Part shown: in pieces, positions 9,605-19,061 of the stretch
Position numbering within the stretch: the stretch's first letter is position 1
How the letters are laid out: every line of letters begins with the position of its first letter
NCBI RefSeq assembly: GCF_017641085.1
Contig: NZ_JAEPPI010000002.1
Span: forward strand, 62,001 to 126,000
DNA from: Gracilimonas sp.
GTDB lineage: Bacteria; Bacteroidota; Rhodothermia; Balneolales; Balneolaceae
DNA length: 64,000 nucleotides
Direction: 5' to 3'
Notes under the pieces: generated by a model
Seen by the model: the letters and a program-made list of their open reading frames with translations, nothing else
What the model was told of the DNA's origin: nothing
Databases searched by the model: none
Made by a program: the position numbers and the translations under genes

Positions 9605-10081
9605 CTAAAAACTGACATTCGCAAAGTAGTGATAGGCCATTACTCCGGCTGCCATCACTTTTAAACCGGTTGCGGCCATGAATCCTACAAACGAACCTAA
9701 AGCAGACTTCAGGGCTTTATCGGATTTATTTCCGGCGATAAGTTCACCAAGAAAAGCACCAACCAGAGGGCCCAGCACAAAACCGATGGGTGGAAAGAAA
9801 AGTCCGGCAACCAAGCCTACTACAGAGCCGGTGACACCATAGGGAGATCCACCGAATTTTTTGGTTGCCCAGGCCGGGATCACGTTATCCAACACAAACC
9901 CCACTACAATTACGATCACTGCCCAAACCAGTAGAAATGTTAGAGAAAAAGGGGCATACAAAAACTGCAGAATCAGCAACCCCACATAACTGAAAGGAAG
10001 TCCGGGCACGACCGGCAGAAAAGCTCCGGCCAAACCAATTAGCATTAACAATGCACCGATAATAAGTATAATAAGTTCCAT
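9605..10081 (-). CDS. DUF456 family membrane protein
   Basis: A 158-residue, almost entirely hydrophobic protein with about five membrane helices and glycine/proline-rich loops. The opening LIGLAGAFLPVVPGLPFSYVG and the later PIGFVLGPLVGAFLGELIAG match the DUF456 family, where glycine-zipper-like segments alternate with helices. Function is unknown. It lies 34 bases downstream of hutH on the same strand and may be co-transcribed with it, although no functional link is known. Confidence 0.85.
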   Translation of the reverse strand: MELIILIIGALLMLIGLAGAFLPVVPGLPFSYVGLLILQFLYAPFSLTFLLVWAVIVIVVGFVLDNVIPAWATKKFGGSPYGVTGSVVGLVAGLFFPPIGFVLGPLVGAFLGELIAGNKSDKALKSALGSFVGFMAATGLKVMAAGVMAYHYFANVSF

Positions 10082-10115
10082 GGGTGCTACACGATTCTGA
10101 AGCCTTTAAGTTTCA

Positions 10116-11603
10116 TCATTCCAGCCCAAGCGGATTCAGTAAATCAGATTGCATGAGCAGTTGCACCGCTTCGTTAATCTCATCCTTAAAAAAATGATCT
10201 TCCTGCGCATGCGGAATCTGCTCACGTATATATTTGTGCGCACGATCCACGCCAGCTCCCGGCTTCAGCGGTTTTCGGAAATCAAGGGCCTGGGATGCCG
10301 TAAACAACTCAATAGCCAGCACCTGCTCTACATTTTTGAATACATTCAGCAACTTCAGTGCCCCGATGCTTCCCATACTTACATGATCTTCCTGTCCGAG
10401 GCTGGTCGGAATAGAGTCAACGGATGCAGGATGACACAGTACCTTATTTTCCGACACCAGCGCAGCTGATGTATATTGCGGAATCATAAAGCCGGAATTA
10501 ATCCCGGTTTCTTCCATAAGCAGGGTAGGTAACCCATCGTGTCCTTCAAGCAGTAAGTACGTTCTCCGCTCCGAAATACTTGCCAGTTCTGCCAATGCTA
10601 TAGCGGCATAATCGAGCACCAGTGCCAGCGGCTGTCCGTGGAAATTGCCCCCACTGATAATATCTCCGTTCTGAAAAACCAGTGGATTATCCGTTACCGA
10701 GTTTATTTCGGTTTGAACCGTGGAAATACAATGAGCGATGGCATCCCGGCTGGCTCCATGAACCTGTGGAATACAACGAAGAGAATATGGGTCCTGCACT
10801 TTCCCGCAATTTCGGTGCGATTCCAAAATCTCACTATTCTGAAGCAAATGACGAACATTCCGGGCTACAGTTTGCTGTCCGGTATGGGGGCGAATTTCAT
10901 GAATACGCTCATCAAAAGGTTTGATGCTGCCTTGCAATGCTTCCAGGCTCATTGCTCCCAACAGATCCGCACTTTTCAATAGTTTTAGAGCTTTCTCCAG
11001 TACAAATGCCCCGTAAGCGCTCATCAACTGAGTTCCGTTTATTAAGGATAGTCCATCTTTGGGCTGAAGCTCAATCGGTTGCAGGTTATGCTTTTTCAGA
11101 ACTTGATCTGCTGGAATCGTATCGGTTCCATCCTCATTCCAGAAAGAACCAAAACCCAACAGCGGCAGCGACATATGAGCAAGCGGAGCTAAATCACCTG
11201 AAGCCCCCACGCTGCCTTTTTCAGGGATAACCGGAATCATATCATGATCAATGAAATACATGAGTCGGTCAAAGGTTTCTTTAGAAATTCCGGAGAAACC
11301 TATTCCCAACGCATGAATTTTGAGCTGAAGCATCAGCCGGGAAATCTCTTTGGGGATCAGGTCTCCGGTTCCCACCGCATGAGATAAAATCAGGTTTCGT
11401 TGCAGCTGTTTAAGTTGGTCGTCTCCAATTCGTTTAGAGGCAAGGATGCCAAAACCGGTGTTAATACCGTAAAAGGCTTCATTTTTGGTGAGGGCATCAT
11501 CCACCACCGCCCGGGCATCCAAAACGGGAGAAGGATCTTTCTTCAGCTGATTTAAAGACCGTTCAATATCCTTGTATAAGCTGCTGATCTTAATTTTATG
11601 CAT
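10116..11603 (-). CDS. hutH: Histidine ammonia-lyase
   Basis: Converts histidine to urocanate and ammonia in the cytoplasm, the first step of histidine degradation. The protein has 495 residues, near the usual 500-510. The MIO prosthetic group would form from Ala134-Ser135-Gly136 inside GSVGASGDLAPLAH. The signature FYGINTGFG near residue 44 and the NGTQLM segment are also present. No hutU, hutI or hutG lies nearby, so the rest of the pathway must be elsewhere or the enzyme acts alone. A tyrosine or phenylalanine ammonia-lyase is a weaker alternative. Confidence 0.92.
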   Translation of the reverse strand: MHKIKISSLYKDIERSLNQLKKDPSPVLDARAVVDDALTKNEAFYGINTGFGILASKRIGDDQLKQLQRNLILSHAVGTGDLIPKEISRLMLQLKIHALGIGFSGISKETFDRLMYFIDHDMIPVIPEKGSVGASGDLAPLAHMSLPLLGFGSFWNEDGTDTIPADQVLKKHNLQPIELQPKDGLSLINGTQLMSAYGAFVLEKALKLLKSADLLGAMSLEALQGSIKPFDERIHEIRPHTGQQTVARNVRHLLQNSEILESHRNCGKVQDPYSLRCIPQVHGASRDAIAHCISTVQTEINSVTDNPLVFQNGDIISGGNFHGQPLALVLDYAAIALAELASISERRTYLLLEGHDGLPTLLMEETGINSGFMIPQYTSAALVSENKVLCHPASVDSIPTSLGQEDHVSMGSIGALKLLNVFKNVEQVLAIELFTASQALDFRKPLKPGAGVDRAHKYIREQIPHAQEDHFFKDEINEAVQLLMQSDLLNPLGLE

Positions 11604-11640
11604 GTTTTCCTTTTTAGATTCCTTTTTTACCTGCCTTACA

Positions 11641-11708
11641 TAACTTTTCCAAAGTTATTAAGGAGAAGAAACTTCAAACATTCTCCCAATCTAACTTTGG
11701 AAAAGTTG
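11641..11708. repeat. REP-like inverted repeat pair 4
   Basis: TAACTTTTCCAAAGTTA at 11641-11657 pairs with TAACTTTGGAAAAGTT at 11692-11707. The left arm is identical to the left arm of pair 2, six kilobases away. It lies in the divergent gap between hutH and the POT transporter gene; the remainder of that gap (11709-11838) shows no gene. Confidence 0.85.
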
Positions 11709-11838
11709 ACAGTTAATTTAGAGTCTCAAAGTCGTTAGATATCACATTGAATTCAATCCATTCTTGCAACCGAGTAGCTCTTTAGGTATCATCACGCACT
11801 TTATGGATTATTAAACCCTTAACCAATCTCTATAAACT

Positions 11839-13518
11839 ATGGCAAACGGGAACCCAGCCACCACTAACGACTTCTTTGGACATCCGCGTGGCTTATCGAC
11901 ATTGTTTTTCACTGAATTATGGGAGCGCTTCAGTTATTACGGAATGCGCGCCCTTCTCGTACTTTTCATGACGGCAGAAGCGGTAGGAGGTAATCCCGGA
12001 CTTGGATTCAGTGTAGGGGAAGCAGCCGCTATTTATGGTATTTACACCTTCTTCGTTTACGTACTTTCTCTTCCGGGCGGCTGGGTAGCCGATAATATAT
12101 GGGGACAGAAAAAAGCTGTTTTTGTGGGTGGATGTATCATCGCAGCTGGTCACTTTAGCATGGCCGTGCCCACCACCACCTTTTTCTTTATTGGACTGGC
12201 ATTAATTGTCGTCGGAACCGGGTTGCTGAAACCGAATGTAAGCTCCATGGTCGGCGATTTATACCCGGAAGGCGGAGCACGTCGTGATGCCGGGTTTTCC
12301 ATTTTCTACATGGGAATTAACTTCGGTGCTATTTTAGGGCCCCTGCTTTGCGGACTGCTGGGTGAAGGCTACAACTGGCATTACGGATTCTCTCTGGCCG
12401 GTTTTGGAATGTTATTGGGACTGGTATCCTATAAAATAGGCGACAAATATCTGGAAGGTGCCGGCGACCTTGATGAAAGCTTTACCGATGAGCAGATTAA
12501 AAAACGTAGCAGACTTTTTTACGGAATATCATCATTCCTTGCTGCTGCAGTTGTAATCTTTGGATTCCTGCAAAGTTCAGGCGCCATCAACGTAGCTCTT
12601 GAAGCACTTGCTCAGAACCTGGGTATTGTGGCGGTAATCATTACGCTTATTTTCTTTATCTACATCATTTTCTTTGGCGGGCACACCCAACAGGAAAAGA
12701 AAAGACTGGGTGTTATTTTCTGGCTGTTTATCCTGGCTGCATTGTTTTGGAGTGGTTTTGAGCAGGCGGGTTCTTCTCTTAACCTATTTGCGGCCGATTT
12801 AACTGATCGTGCTGCCGGTCCGAGTGAATTTTTAGGTGGAATGGGATCACTGATACTCACTCTTATTCTGGCTGTTCCCATCGGCTGGTATGCTTTCAAA
12901 ACCTTTAAGCGGGAAGACCTTTGGGTTATGGCAAAAGTGGCTGTCGCTGTTTCCAGTGTTGGCTTGCTTGCCTTTTTCTACTGGTTATTTACACAAATAG
13001 GTAATGGGTGGATTATCCCGGCAAGTACCCTCCAGCTCATTAACCCAACCTTTATCGTAATTTTCGCCCCTATTTTTGGGATGCTCTGGACCTGGCTGGC
13101 TTCCAGAAAAGCCAACCCTTCCATTCCGGTTAAATTCGGACTTGGATTGTTAGGCCTTGCCGCCGGTTTCTTTGTGCTTTCATGGGGATCTGCCAATGCT
13201 TCATCAACCAGCCTGGTTTCTCCGGCTTGGTTAATTGTAACTTACTTCCTGCATACCGTTGGTGAGCTTTGCCTGTCGCCGGTTGGACTTTCTTCCATGA
13301 CAAAGCTGGCTCCCAAAAACCGTGTATCTCAGATGATGGGAATCTGGTTTGTGGCTACAGCTCTCGGTAACCTGATGGCCGGACTTGTTGCAGGTCAGCT
13401 CGAGAACCTGGCGCCATCCGGTCTCTTCCAGATGGTTGCACTGATTGTTGGAGGTGGTGGTATTGTTGCCCTTCTTGCAGCACCACCGGTTCAGAAATTG
13501 ATGGGGGATATCGAATAG
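11839..13518 (+). CDS. POT/PTR family proton-coupled peptide transporter
   Basis: An inner-membrane importer of di- and tripeptides driven by the proton gradient. It has 559 residues with about 14 hydrophobic helices. The first helix contains FFTELWERFSYYGMRALL, which holds the ExxERF proton-coupling motif of the family, and FYMGINFGAILGPLLCG is the PTR2 signature in helix 5. The product fits next to secreted peptidases encoded in the same region (S9 peptidase, M24 peptidase). It ends at a terminator shared with the convergent glpK. Confidence 0.93.
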   Translation: MANGNPATTNDFFGHPRGLSTLFFTELWERFSYYGMRALLVLFMTAEAVGGNPGLGFSVGEAAAIYGIYTFFVYVLSLPGGWVADNIWGQKKAVFVGGCIIAAGHFSMAVPTTTFFFIGLALIVVGTGLLKPNVSSMVGDLYPEGGARRDAGFSIFYMGINFGAILGPLLCGLLGEGYNWHYGFSLAGFGMLLGLVSYKIGDKYLEGAGDLDESFTDEQIKKRSRLFYGISSFLAAAVVIFGFLQSSGAINVALEALAQNLGIVAVIITLIFFIYIIFFGGHTQQEKKRLGVIFWLFILAALFWSGFEQAGSSLNLFAADLTDRAAGPSEFLGGMGSLILTLILAVPIGWYAFKTFKREDLWVMAKVAVAVSSVGLLAFFYWLFTQIGNGWIIPASTLQLINPTFIVIFAPIFGMLWTWLASRKANPSIPVKFGLGLLGLAAGFFVLSWGSANASSTSLVSPAWLIVTYFLHTVGELCLSPVGLSSMTKLAPKNRVSQMMGIWFVATALGNLMAGLVAGQLENLAPSGLFQMVALIVGGGGIVALLAAPPVQKLMGDIE

Positions 13519-13541
13519 AACCCTGAAACAAGACGTTATTC

Positions 13542-13573
13542 AAAAAGGCTTCTTCAATTGAGGAAGCCTTTTT
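13542..13573. terminator. Bidirectional terminator between POT transporter gene and glpK
   Basis: AAAAAGGCTTCTTC and GAGGAAGCCTTTTT form a long hairpin with loop AATT. A-rich and T-rich flanks on both sides allow it to stop transcription from both convergent genes. Confidence 0.88.
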
Positions 13574-13576
13574 TAT

Positions 13577-15076
13577 TTAGCGATCATCTGCCCAGGCGAT
13601 GGTTGCTTTTACTGCCCGCTTCCAGCCCCTGGTTAATTTTTCAACTTCAGCCGGGTCTTTCTGACGATTGAATTTTTTATCTGCCTTCCACAGCTCACGG
13701 ATTTCTTCGATGTCTTCCCAAAAGCCTACGGCCAGTCCTGCAAGATAAGCGGCTCCTAATGCTGTGGTTTCGGTTACCTCCGGTCGGATAACTGGAACCC
13801 CTTGCAGAAGATCACTTTGAAATTGCATCAGAGTATCATTTGCGGTAGCTCCACCATCAACCCGCAATTCCTTTACCTCGATTCCGGAATCGGCTTTCAT
13901 TGCATGTAACAAATCCAATACCTGATAAGCGATCGCGTCCTGGGCGGCCCGTGCCAAATGAGAACGGTTGGTGCCGCGGGTCATCCCCACCATCATACCC
14001 CGGGCATGTTGTTTCCAGTATGGAGCGCCAAGTCCGGCAAAAGCAGGCACCAGATATACTCCACCGGAATCTTCCACTTTATTCGCCAGGTACTCAATGT
14101 CTTTGGCTTCCTGAATAATGCCCAGCTCATCCCGCAACCATTGCACTACTGCTCCACCAATAAACACCGAGCCTTCCAGTGCATAATTAATTTTCCCATT
14201 CACTTTCCAGGCCACGGTGGTAAGCAGGTTATTCTCGGACTGCACCGGTTTTTCTCCAACGTTCATGAGCATAAAACAGCCCGTTCCATAGGTATTTTTA
14301 ACCATTCCCGGTTCCGTACACATTTGCCCAAACAGGGCCGCTTGCTGATCCCCCGCAATTCCGGCAATTGGAATAGTGCTTGAAAAAAGGCTGGCTTTAG
14401 TCTCCCCATACACTTCACTTGAATCCCTTACTTCCGCCAGCATGTTTTTAGGGATGTTCATGAGTTTCAGCAATTCATCATCCCACTGCATGGAATGAAT
14501 ATTGAACAGCATGGTTCTGGAAGCATTACTGACATCGGTGATATGCAAAGCTCCTTGGGTAAATTTCCAAATCAGCCAGGTGTCGATGGTTCCGAATGCG
14601 AGTTCTCCACGTTCTGCTTTATCGCGGGCTCCTTCAACATGGTCAAGTATCCACTTTATTTTGGTGGCTGAGAAATAAGAATCGACGATCAGGCCGGTTT
14701 TCTCCTGAATCATATCTGCGTGGCCGGCTTCGACCAGGCTGTCGCAGTAATCGGAGGTCCGGCGGTCTTGCCACACAATCGCATTGTAGATCGGCTTTCC
14801 GCTTTCACGGTCCCAAACCACCGTCGTTTCTCTCTGATTGGTGATCCCGATTCCGGCAATAGCTTTTCCATTCACTCCGGCTGAAGCAACCGCTTCAGCT
14901 GCCACCCCCGCCTGTGTTGACCAAATTTCCAAAGCATCGTGCTCAACCCAGCCCGGTTCAGGATAAATCTGCCTGAATTCTTTTTGGGCTACGGAAACAA
15001 TCTCTCCTTTCTTGTTAAAAAGCATAGCCCTTGAACTGGTGGTGCCCTGATCCAATGCTAATACAAATTGCTCCAT
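13577..15076 (-). CDS. glpK: Glycerol kinase
   Basis: Phosphorylates glycerol to glycerol-3-phosphate in the cytoplasm (FGGY kinase family). The 499-residue length is standard. The N-terminal ATP/phosphate loop [15 protein letters not shown], the FGGY signature segments ([11 protein letters not shown] near residue 95; [17 protein letters not shown] near 335) and [17 protein letters not shown] near 410 are all present. No glycerol facilitator or glpD is adjacent. It shares a terminator with the convergent POT transporter gene and lies 19 bases upstream of the next gene on its strand. Confidence 0.96.
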   Translation of the reverse strand: MEQFVLALDQGTTSSRAMLFNKKGEIVSVAQKEFRQIYPEPGWVEHDALEIWSTQAGVAAEAVASAGVNGKAIAGIGITNQRETTVVWDRESGKPIYNAIVWQDRRTSDYCDSLVEAGHADMIQEKTGLIVDSYFSATKIKWILDHVEGARDKAERGELAFGTIDTWLIWKFTQGALHITDVSNASRTMLFNIHSMQWDDELLKLMNIPKNMLAEVRDSSEVYGETKASLFSSTIPIAGIAGDQQAALFGQMCTEPGMVKNTYGTGCFMLMNVGEKPVQSENNLLTTVAWKVNGKINYALEGSVFIGGAVVQWLRDELGIIQEAKDIEYLANKVEDSGGVYLVPAFAGLGAPYWKQHARGMMVGMTRGTNRSHLARAAQDAIAYQVLDLLHAMKADSGIEVKELRVDGGATANDTLMQFQSDLLQGVPVIRPEVTETTALGAAYLAGLAVGFWEDIEEIRELWKADKKFNRQKDPAEVEKLTRGWKRAVKATIAWADDR

Positions 15077-15095
15077 ACCGATACCGGTTTGTTAA

Positions 15096-15884
15096 TTAGT
15101 TACGAGCGGTGGCAAACCCCTGGGCAAAACCAATCCCGATAAAAAACGACTCCCGTTCAAACTCATAGCCGGCGTTGAGATCCAGCTGGGCTCCATCATT
15201 TACCACAAGCGCCAACCCGGCTTCTGCATAATGCAGGTTGGTGTTGTTTCCGTCATAGATTCCGGCATAACCCGCATACGCACTTAAATTTTGTTGATTT
15301 GGGAAGCTAAATCCCGGAGTCAGTGTAAACAACCAATTATCGCTGAGGTCTCCAACCCCAAAAGTATAACCCAGGTTCGATGAAATACTCAGGTTATTTG
15401 TTAAGGATTGGTCGCCCACGAGGAACAGAGTGGGTACTATTTCATCGTTCGTAAATGCAGACGCCCCCACCGGCACGCTGATTTTACCGATGGTTGAAAT
15501 CCTCGTCTGTCCATCCTCAGCCTCATATAACTTATACTTCGCAGCAAGGCCTAAATCCTGAAAACCTGAATTAACGGCATCGGTCCGGTCAAAGTATTGG
15601 GTGGAATAGGAATTCAGCAAGGCTCTAAGTTCAAGGTTCTCCATCACCCCAAAGCGCAACAGCATTTGCCCGATGTCAAACTGATTGACGGCATTCCCCG
15701 TTGAAAGCTGAACGCCCGTTTCCAGGCCAAAAACTCCGGCTTCTACCACATAAGAGCCATTGCCAATACCCGGCCTGTCGGGGGTGTAATTTTCCTGGGC
15801 GAAAATATAATTGGAAGTTAGTAATGTTGTTAGTATTACAAACGCTGATTTTAGGTTAAAAAAGCTTGAGATAAATTTATCCAT
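15096..15884 (-). CDS. Outer-membrane transporter-like protein (phenol MetA-like family)
   Basis: A secreted protein of 262 residues with a signal peptide ending at IFAQ. The mature N-terminus YTPDRPGIGNGSYVVEAGVF and the alternating polar/hydrophobic strands that follow are typical of the family often labelled 'transporter' or 'putative MetA pathway of phenol degradation', which are predicted beta barrels. Tandem beta strands end in an aromatic-rich segment. Substrate is unknown. It lies between glpK and an AT-rich gene pair on the same strand. Confidence 0.7.
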   Translation of the reverse strand: MDKFISSFFNLKSAFVILTTLLTSNYIFAQENYTPDRPGIGNGSYVVEAGVFGLETGVQLSTGNAVNQFDIGQMLLRFGVMENLELRALLNSYSTQYFDRTDAVNSGFQDLGLAAKYKLYEAEDGQTRISTIGKISVPVGASAFTNDEIVPTLFLVGDQSLTNNLSISSNLGYTFGVGDLSDNWLFTLTPGFSFPNQQNLSAYAGYAGIYDGNNTNLHYAEAGLALVVNDGAQLDLNAGYEFERESFFIGIGFAQGFATARN

Positions 15885-15887
15885 TGT

Positions 15888-16658
15888 TCAGGTGAAAGTT
15901 CGTAAGTAAGATATTCCATCACTTATTAAATCCAGAAGATTTGGGATATCATCATCTGTTTTTTCATTAGCATGAAATAAATCATAAACACTTGGGTGAA
16001 AAATATTTACTGAAATTACCTCCGAGAAGACTATTCCAATCTCAAAATCACTCGACTCAAATCCATCAAGTTGCCCTTTAATTTCATCCTCAACTTTGGC
16101 TGTTATTTCTTCATAGTAATTTGTGAATATAAGTTCTTTATTGTTATCTCTATAACCACTCAAATATGGGATTAATTTGAATGATTTTGTGTCAAAATTA
16201 GGAGATACAAAATTGTTTGATACAAATCCCACATAAACCTTATCAGATCTTAGTGTTACTGAAACTAATTTAGCCTCTTTTAGAGCTTTCATTAAAAGAA
16301 TTTCTATCGCATCGTTGTCTTCATAAATTAACTGACCAATCCTTTCTTCTTTTGTGGTCAAAAAGTTGGTGTATTTTCCAAATAAATACCCTATAAAAAG
16401 TGTTGAGAAGACTGGGAGTGAATAGCTAATGTTGATAAAATCATCCCAACGTTCAATAATACTTGGAAATCCTTCTAAAATATAGAGATATAATAAATAT
16501 GCTGGAATAAAAAGTAACGTTCCCCAAACTCCTGACAATAAGAAAAGTTCTTGATTGCTATATCTATAAATTTTAAAACTATAGTACTGAGATGTTTTTA
16601 TAAATATAAAACCACTGAGCAGTGGCAATATCAGTAACCCGTATGATGTACCAGTCAA
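15888..16658 (-). CDS. Predicted membrane protein of unknown function
   Basis: 256 residues. Three hydrophobic helices lie in the first 95 residues (around 5-22, 40-62 and 75-94), followed by a soluble domain of about 160 residues containing VSVTLRSDKVYVGFVSNN, a beta-hairpin pattern seen in small SH3/LSm-like barrels and in several membrane proteins of the DUF6338 type (weak resemblance). The gene is clearly more AT-rich than glpK or mnmE. It starts three bases after the stop of the 61-residue gene, so both are probably one transcript. Not recognised further. Confidence 0.65.
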   Translation of the reverse strand: MTGTSYGLLILPLLSGFIFIKTSQYYSFKIYRYSNQELFLLSGVWGTLLFIPAYLLYLYILEGFPSIIERWDDFINISYSLPVFSTLFIGYLFGKYTNFLTTKEERIGQLIYEDNDAIEILLMKALKEAKLVSVTLRSDKVYVGFVSNNFVSPNFDTKSFKLIPYLSGYRDNNKELIFTNYYEEITAKVEDEIKGQLDGFESSDFEIGIVFSEVISVNIFHPSVYDLFHANEKTDDDIPNLLDLISDGISYLRTFT

Positions 16659-16661
16659 ATT

Positions 16662-16847
16662 TTATTGTTTTTTTCGACTTCTTCTCGACTTTATACTTTT
16701 TACAAGATTAGAATCCTTGAGCTCTTTAATTTGTTTTTGAGCAGAACCACTCGTAATAATATCCTTAGGATTTGCATAAACTGCTCCCTTCTTAGTGTAA
16801 TGCAACTTCGGATAGTATTTTCGTGTAGTTTCTTTCTTTGCAAGCAT
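16662..16847 (-). CDS. Small basic protein of unknown function
   Basis: 61 residues, strongly basic, ending in VKSIKSRRSRKKQ. Its start is at 16847, facing mnmE across a 46-base AT-rich gap that must hold both promoters. It is tightly coupled to the downstream membrane protein gene, with a three-base gap, which argues that it is real despite its size. No family recognised; a small nucleic-acid-binding partner or regulator is possible but unproven. Confidence 0.5.
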   Translation of the reverse strand: MLAKKETTRKYYPKLHYTKKGAVYANPKDIITSGSAQKQIKELKDSNLVKSIKSRRSRKKQ

Positions 16848-16893
16848 ACTTAATTATATGTAATTAGCTTGTTGTATCCAAAAGAACGAATAA

Positions 16894-18270
16894 ATGAATA
16901 AAAAAATTTCAGAAAAAACACCAATAGCTGCTATAGCTACACCGGTTGGCGAAGGCGGAATTGCTGTCATCCGGGTTTCCGGCAAAGATGCTATTGCATT
17001 GGTAAATAAGGCTTTTAAAGGCAAAGACCTAACAAAACCGGACTCCCACACCGTTCATTTCGGGAAGATCATGAACAGTAAAGGACTGCCTGTGGATGAG
17101 GTGCTGGTGACTCTGTTTCATTCCCCAAAATCATACACCGGTGAAGAGGCAGTAGAAATATCCTGTCACGGCGGTGTGTTGGTTACACAGTCGGTACTCG
17201 AAACCATTTTAGCTCTCGGGGTGAAATCGGCCGAACCCGGAGAATTTACCCAACGCGCTTTCCTGAATGGCAAACTGGATCTGGATCAGGCCGAAGCCGT
17301 AGCCGACCTCATACATGCCAAAAGCTCAAAAGCGGTGGATGCCGCCCACCAGCAGCTGGAAGGGCGCTTGGGTGAACATATCAAAAGTTTCCGGCAGCAA
17401 ATTATTGATGCCACCGCCATGGTGGAACTCGAGCTCGACTTTATAGAGGAGGATGTAGAGTTTGCCAACAAAGAACAGCTTCAAAAACTACTGGAAGAGC
17501 TGGATGCCGAAATCACGGAGCTCCTTGAGACCTATGAAACCGGACGATTGGTGAAAGATGGCGTTAAAACGGTACTCATAGGTCGGCCCAATGCCGGGAA
17601 GTCCACCTTACTGAATACCCTGGTGGGAAGTGACCGGGCTATTGTGACCGAAATTGCCGGAACCACCCGCGACACCATCGATGCCGACTGGAGTTACGAC
17701 GGATTATTATTCAAGCTCATTGACACCGCCGGACTCCGGGAAACCGAAGATGTTGTGGAGGCGGAAGGGGTAAAACGCTCCCAAAAGGCTTTTGAACAGG
17801 CCGACTTAGTGATTTACCTGAAAGATTTATCTCAACCTTTCTCAGAAACTGAGCGGAAGGAAATTGCGGATTTTCAATCCCGGGCAAAAGATACTCCCTT
17901 TATCCTCATTGGCACCAAAGCAGATATTGAAGCAGAGCAGGAATGGCGCACCGAATTTGATTTAAAGATTTCGGCCCTGGAGGGAGAGCGCATCAAAGAA
18001 CTTAAGCAGCTGCTTAAAGACCGCGCGTTGGAGAACAAGCATTACGATGCCTCCAGCCTGCTTGTCACCTCTACCCGCCACCGCGATGCTCTCCAAAAAA
18101 CCAAAGATCATGTGCAATCCGCTCTGCGAGCTTTGGATCTGGGCATGACCGGCGACTTTTTGTCCATAGATTTAAGGGCGGCATTGAAAGAGCTGGGAAC
18201 CATTACCGGAGAAATTACCAATGAAGATGTGCTGGATTCTATTTTCTCCCGGTTTTGTATCGGGAAGTAG
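16894..18270 (+). CDS. mnmE: tRNA uridine-5-carboxymethylaminomethyl(34) synthesis GTPase MnmE
   Basis: With MnmG it modifies the wobble uridine of several tRNAs. 458 residues, the normal length. Domains: N-terminal formyl-tetrahydrofolate-binding domain (1-120), helical domain split around an inserted G domain (about 215-375) with GRPNAGKSTLLN, AGTTRDT, DTAGLRE and GTKAD motifs, and the C-terminal FCIGK whose cysteine is invariant. The ATG has little Shine-Dalgarno signal. It is flanked on both sides by AT-rich genes of unknown function. Confidence 0.97.
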   Translation: MNKKISEKTPIAAIATPVGEGGIAVIRVSGKDAIALVNKAFKGKDLTKPDSHTVHFGKIMNSKGLPVDEVLVTLFHSPKSYTGEEAVEISCHGGVLVTQSVLETILALGVKSAEPGEFTQRAFLNGKLDLDQAEAVADLIHAKSSKAVDAAHQQLEGRLGEHIKSFRQQIIDATAMVELELDFIEEDVEFANKEQLQKLLEELDAEITELLETYETGRLVKDGVKTVLIGRPNAGKSTLLNTLVGSDRAIVTEIAGTTRDTIDADWSYDGLLFKLIDTAGLRETEDVVEAEGVKRSQKAFEQADLVIYLKDLSQPFSETERKEIADFQSRAKDTPFILIGTKADIEAEQEWRTEFDLKISALEGERIKELKQLLKDRALENKHYDASSLLVTSTRHRDALQKTKDHVQSALRALDLGMTGDFLSIDLRAALKELGTITGEITNEDVLDSIFSRFCIGK

Positions 18271-18400
18271 TAAATGCTTTCTTTTAACTCAACTCACACC
18301 AGAGCAAATTATTACAACGACAATGATCTATTTTACATATACTTATCCATATTTAATTAACTTGTTTATCTTATAAAACCATCATATAAATCGTGCAATT

Positions 18401-18961
18401 ATGAGAAGTGAAAGAGTTTTTAAAGATCGAAGGAGAAATGCTTACTTAGTCGTATTGGGTCTGATACTTTTGTTTTGGGGTGTATCAAAATTTCAAAGTG
18501 ATAGTACTGAATCCCAAGATCCAAAAATTCAGGCTGCTAATAATGAACTCCCTGAAAAGAGAACAGCATTTACTCAAACAAACGAGTCAATAAGATTGAA
18601 TCTTATGGTTGAATTAAGAGAAGATGCAACAGTGGGTGAAAGAGCTGAAATTTGGATAAAGAACATGGGTTCATGGTACTTGAATAATAAATATGATTCT
18701 AATGACCAGATTAATAAGTTTGGTTCAGTATCTACTACTACTCCCAATCTTGAAGTTGGAAAGAATCTTAAATTGTATTTCTATCCTGATGGAAGAGATA
18801 AAAATGAGATAGCGTTAGATTTTAAACTTTCTTCAGAATTCTGTTCACAAGGATGTGCGAGAGATGCTTTGAGAATTTCTGTTTTCAATAACAAAGTAAC
18901 TTTTTTCGGCTTGCCTATTAAAGAAGCTCACGGTGATATTGAAATAGAAAAGAACCGATAA
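18401..18961 (+). CDS. Membrane-anchored protein of unknown function
   Basis: 186 residues with a basic N-terminus (MRSERVFKDRRR), one membrane helix at about residues 14-28, and a polar domain outside. The exported part contains two close cysteines (EFCSQGCARD), a possible disulfide. Base composition is AT-rich like the 15888-16847 pair on the other side of mnmE. No family recognised. The 130-base gap before it is AT-rich, and nothing else is seen in it. Confidence 0.6.
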   Translation: MRSERVFKDRRRNAYLVVLGLILLFWGVSKFQSDSTESQDPKIQAANNELPEKRTAFTQTNESIRLNLMVELREDATVGERAEIWIKNMGSWYLNNKYDSNDQINKFGSVSTTTPNLEVGKNLKLYFYPDGRDKNEIALDFKLSSEFCSQGCARDALRISVFNNKVTFFGLPIKEAHGDIEIEKNR

Positions 18962-19061
18962 TTTGGTTCACATTTTTCAGATCAAGTAAGCCCTTTCTAA
19001 CATCCAACCTTTCAGCTATTCCGTATTATCATCCACTGTTCATCCATTCAATAATAGATCA

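Noticed and set aside
10116..11603. Complete hut operon
   Set aside because: Only hutH is present; the neighbours are a DUF456 gene and a transporter gene.
18241..18400. Genomic-island attachment site at the 3' end of mnmE
   Set aside because: No integrase, no direct repeat of the mnmE end and no island content were found.
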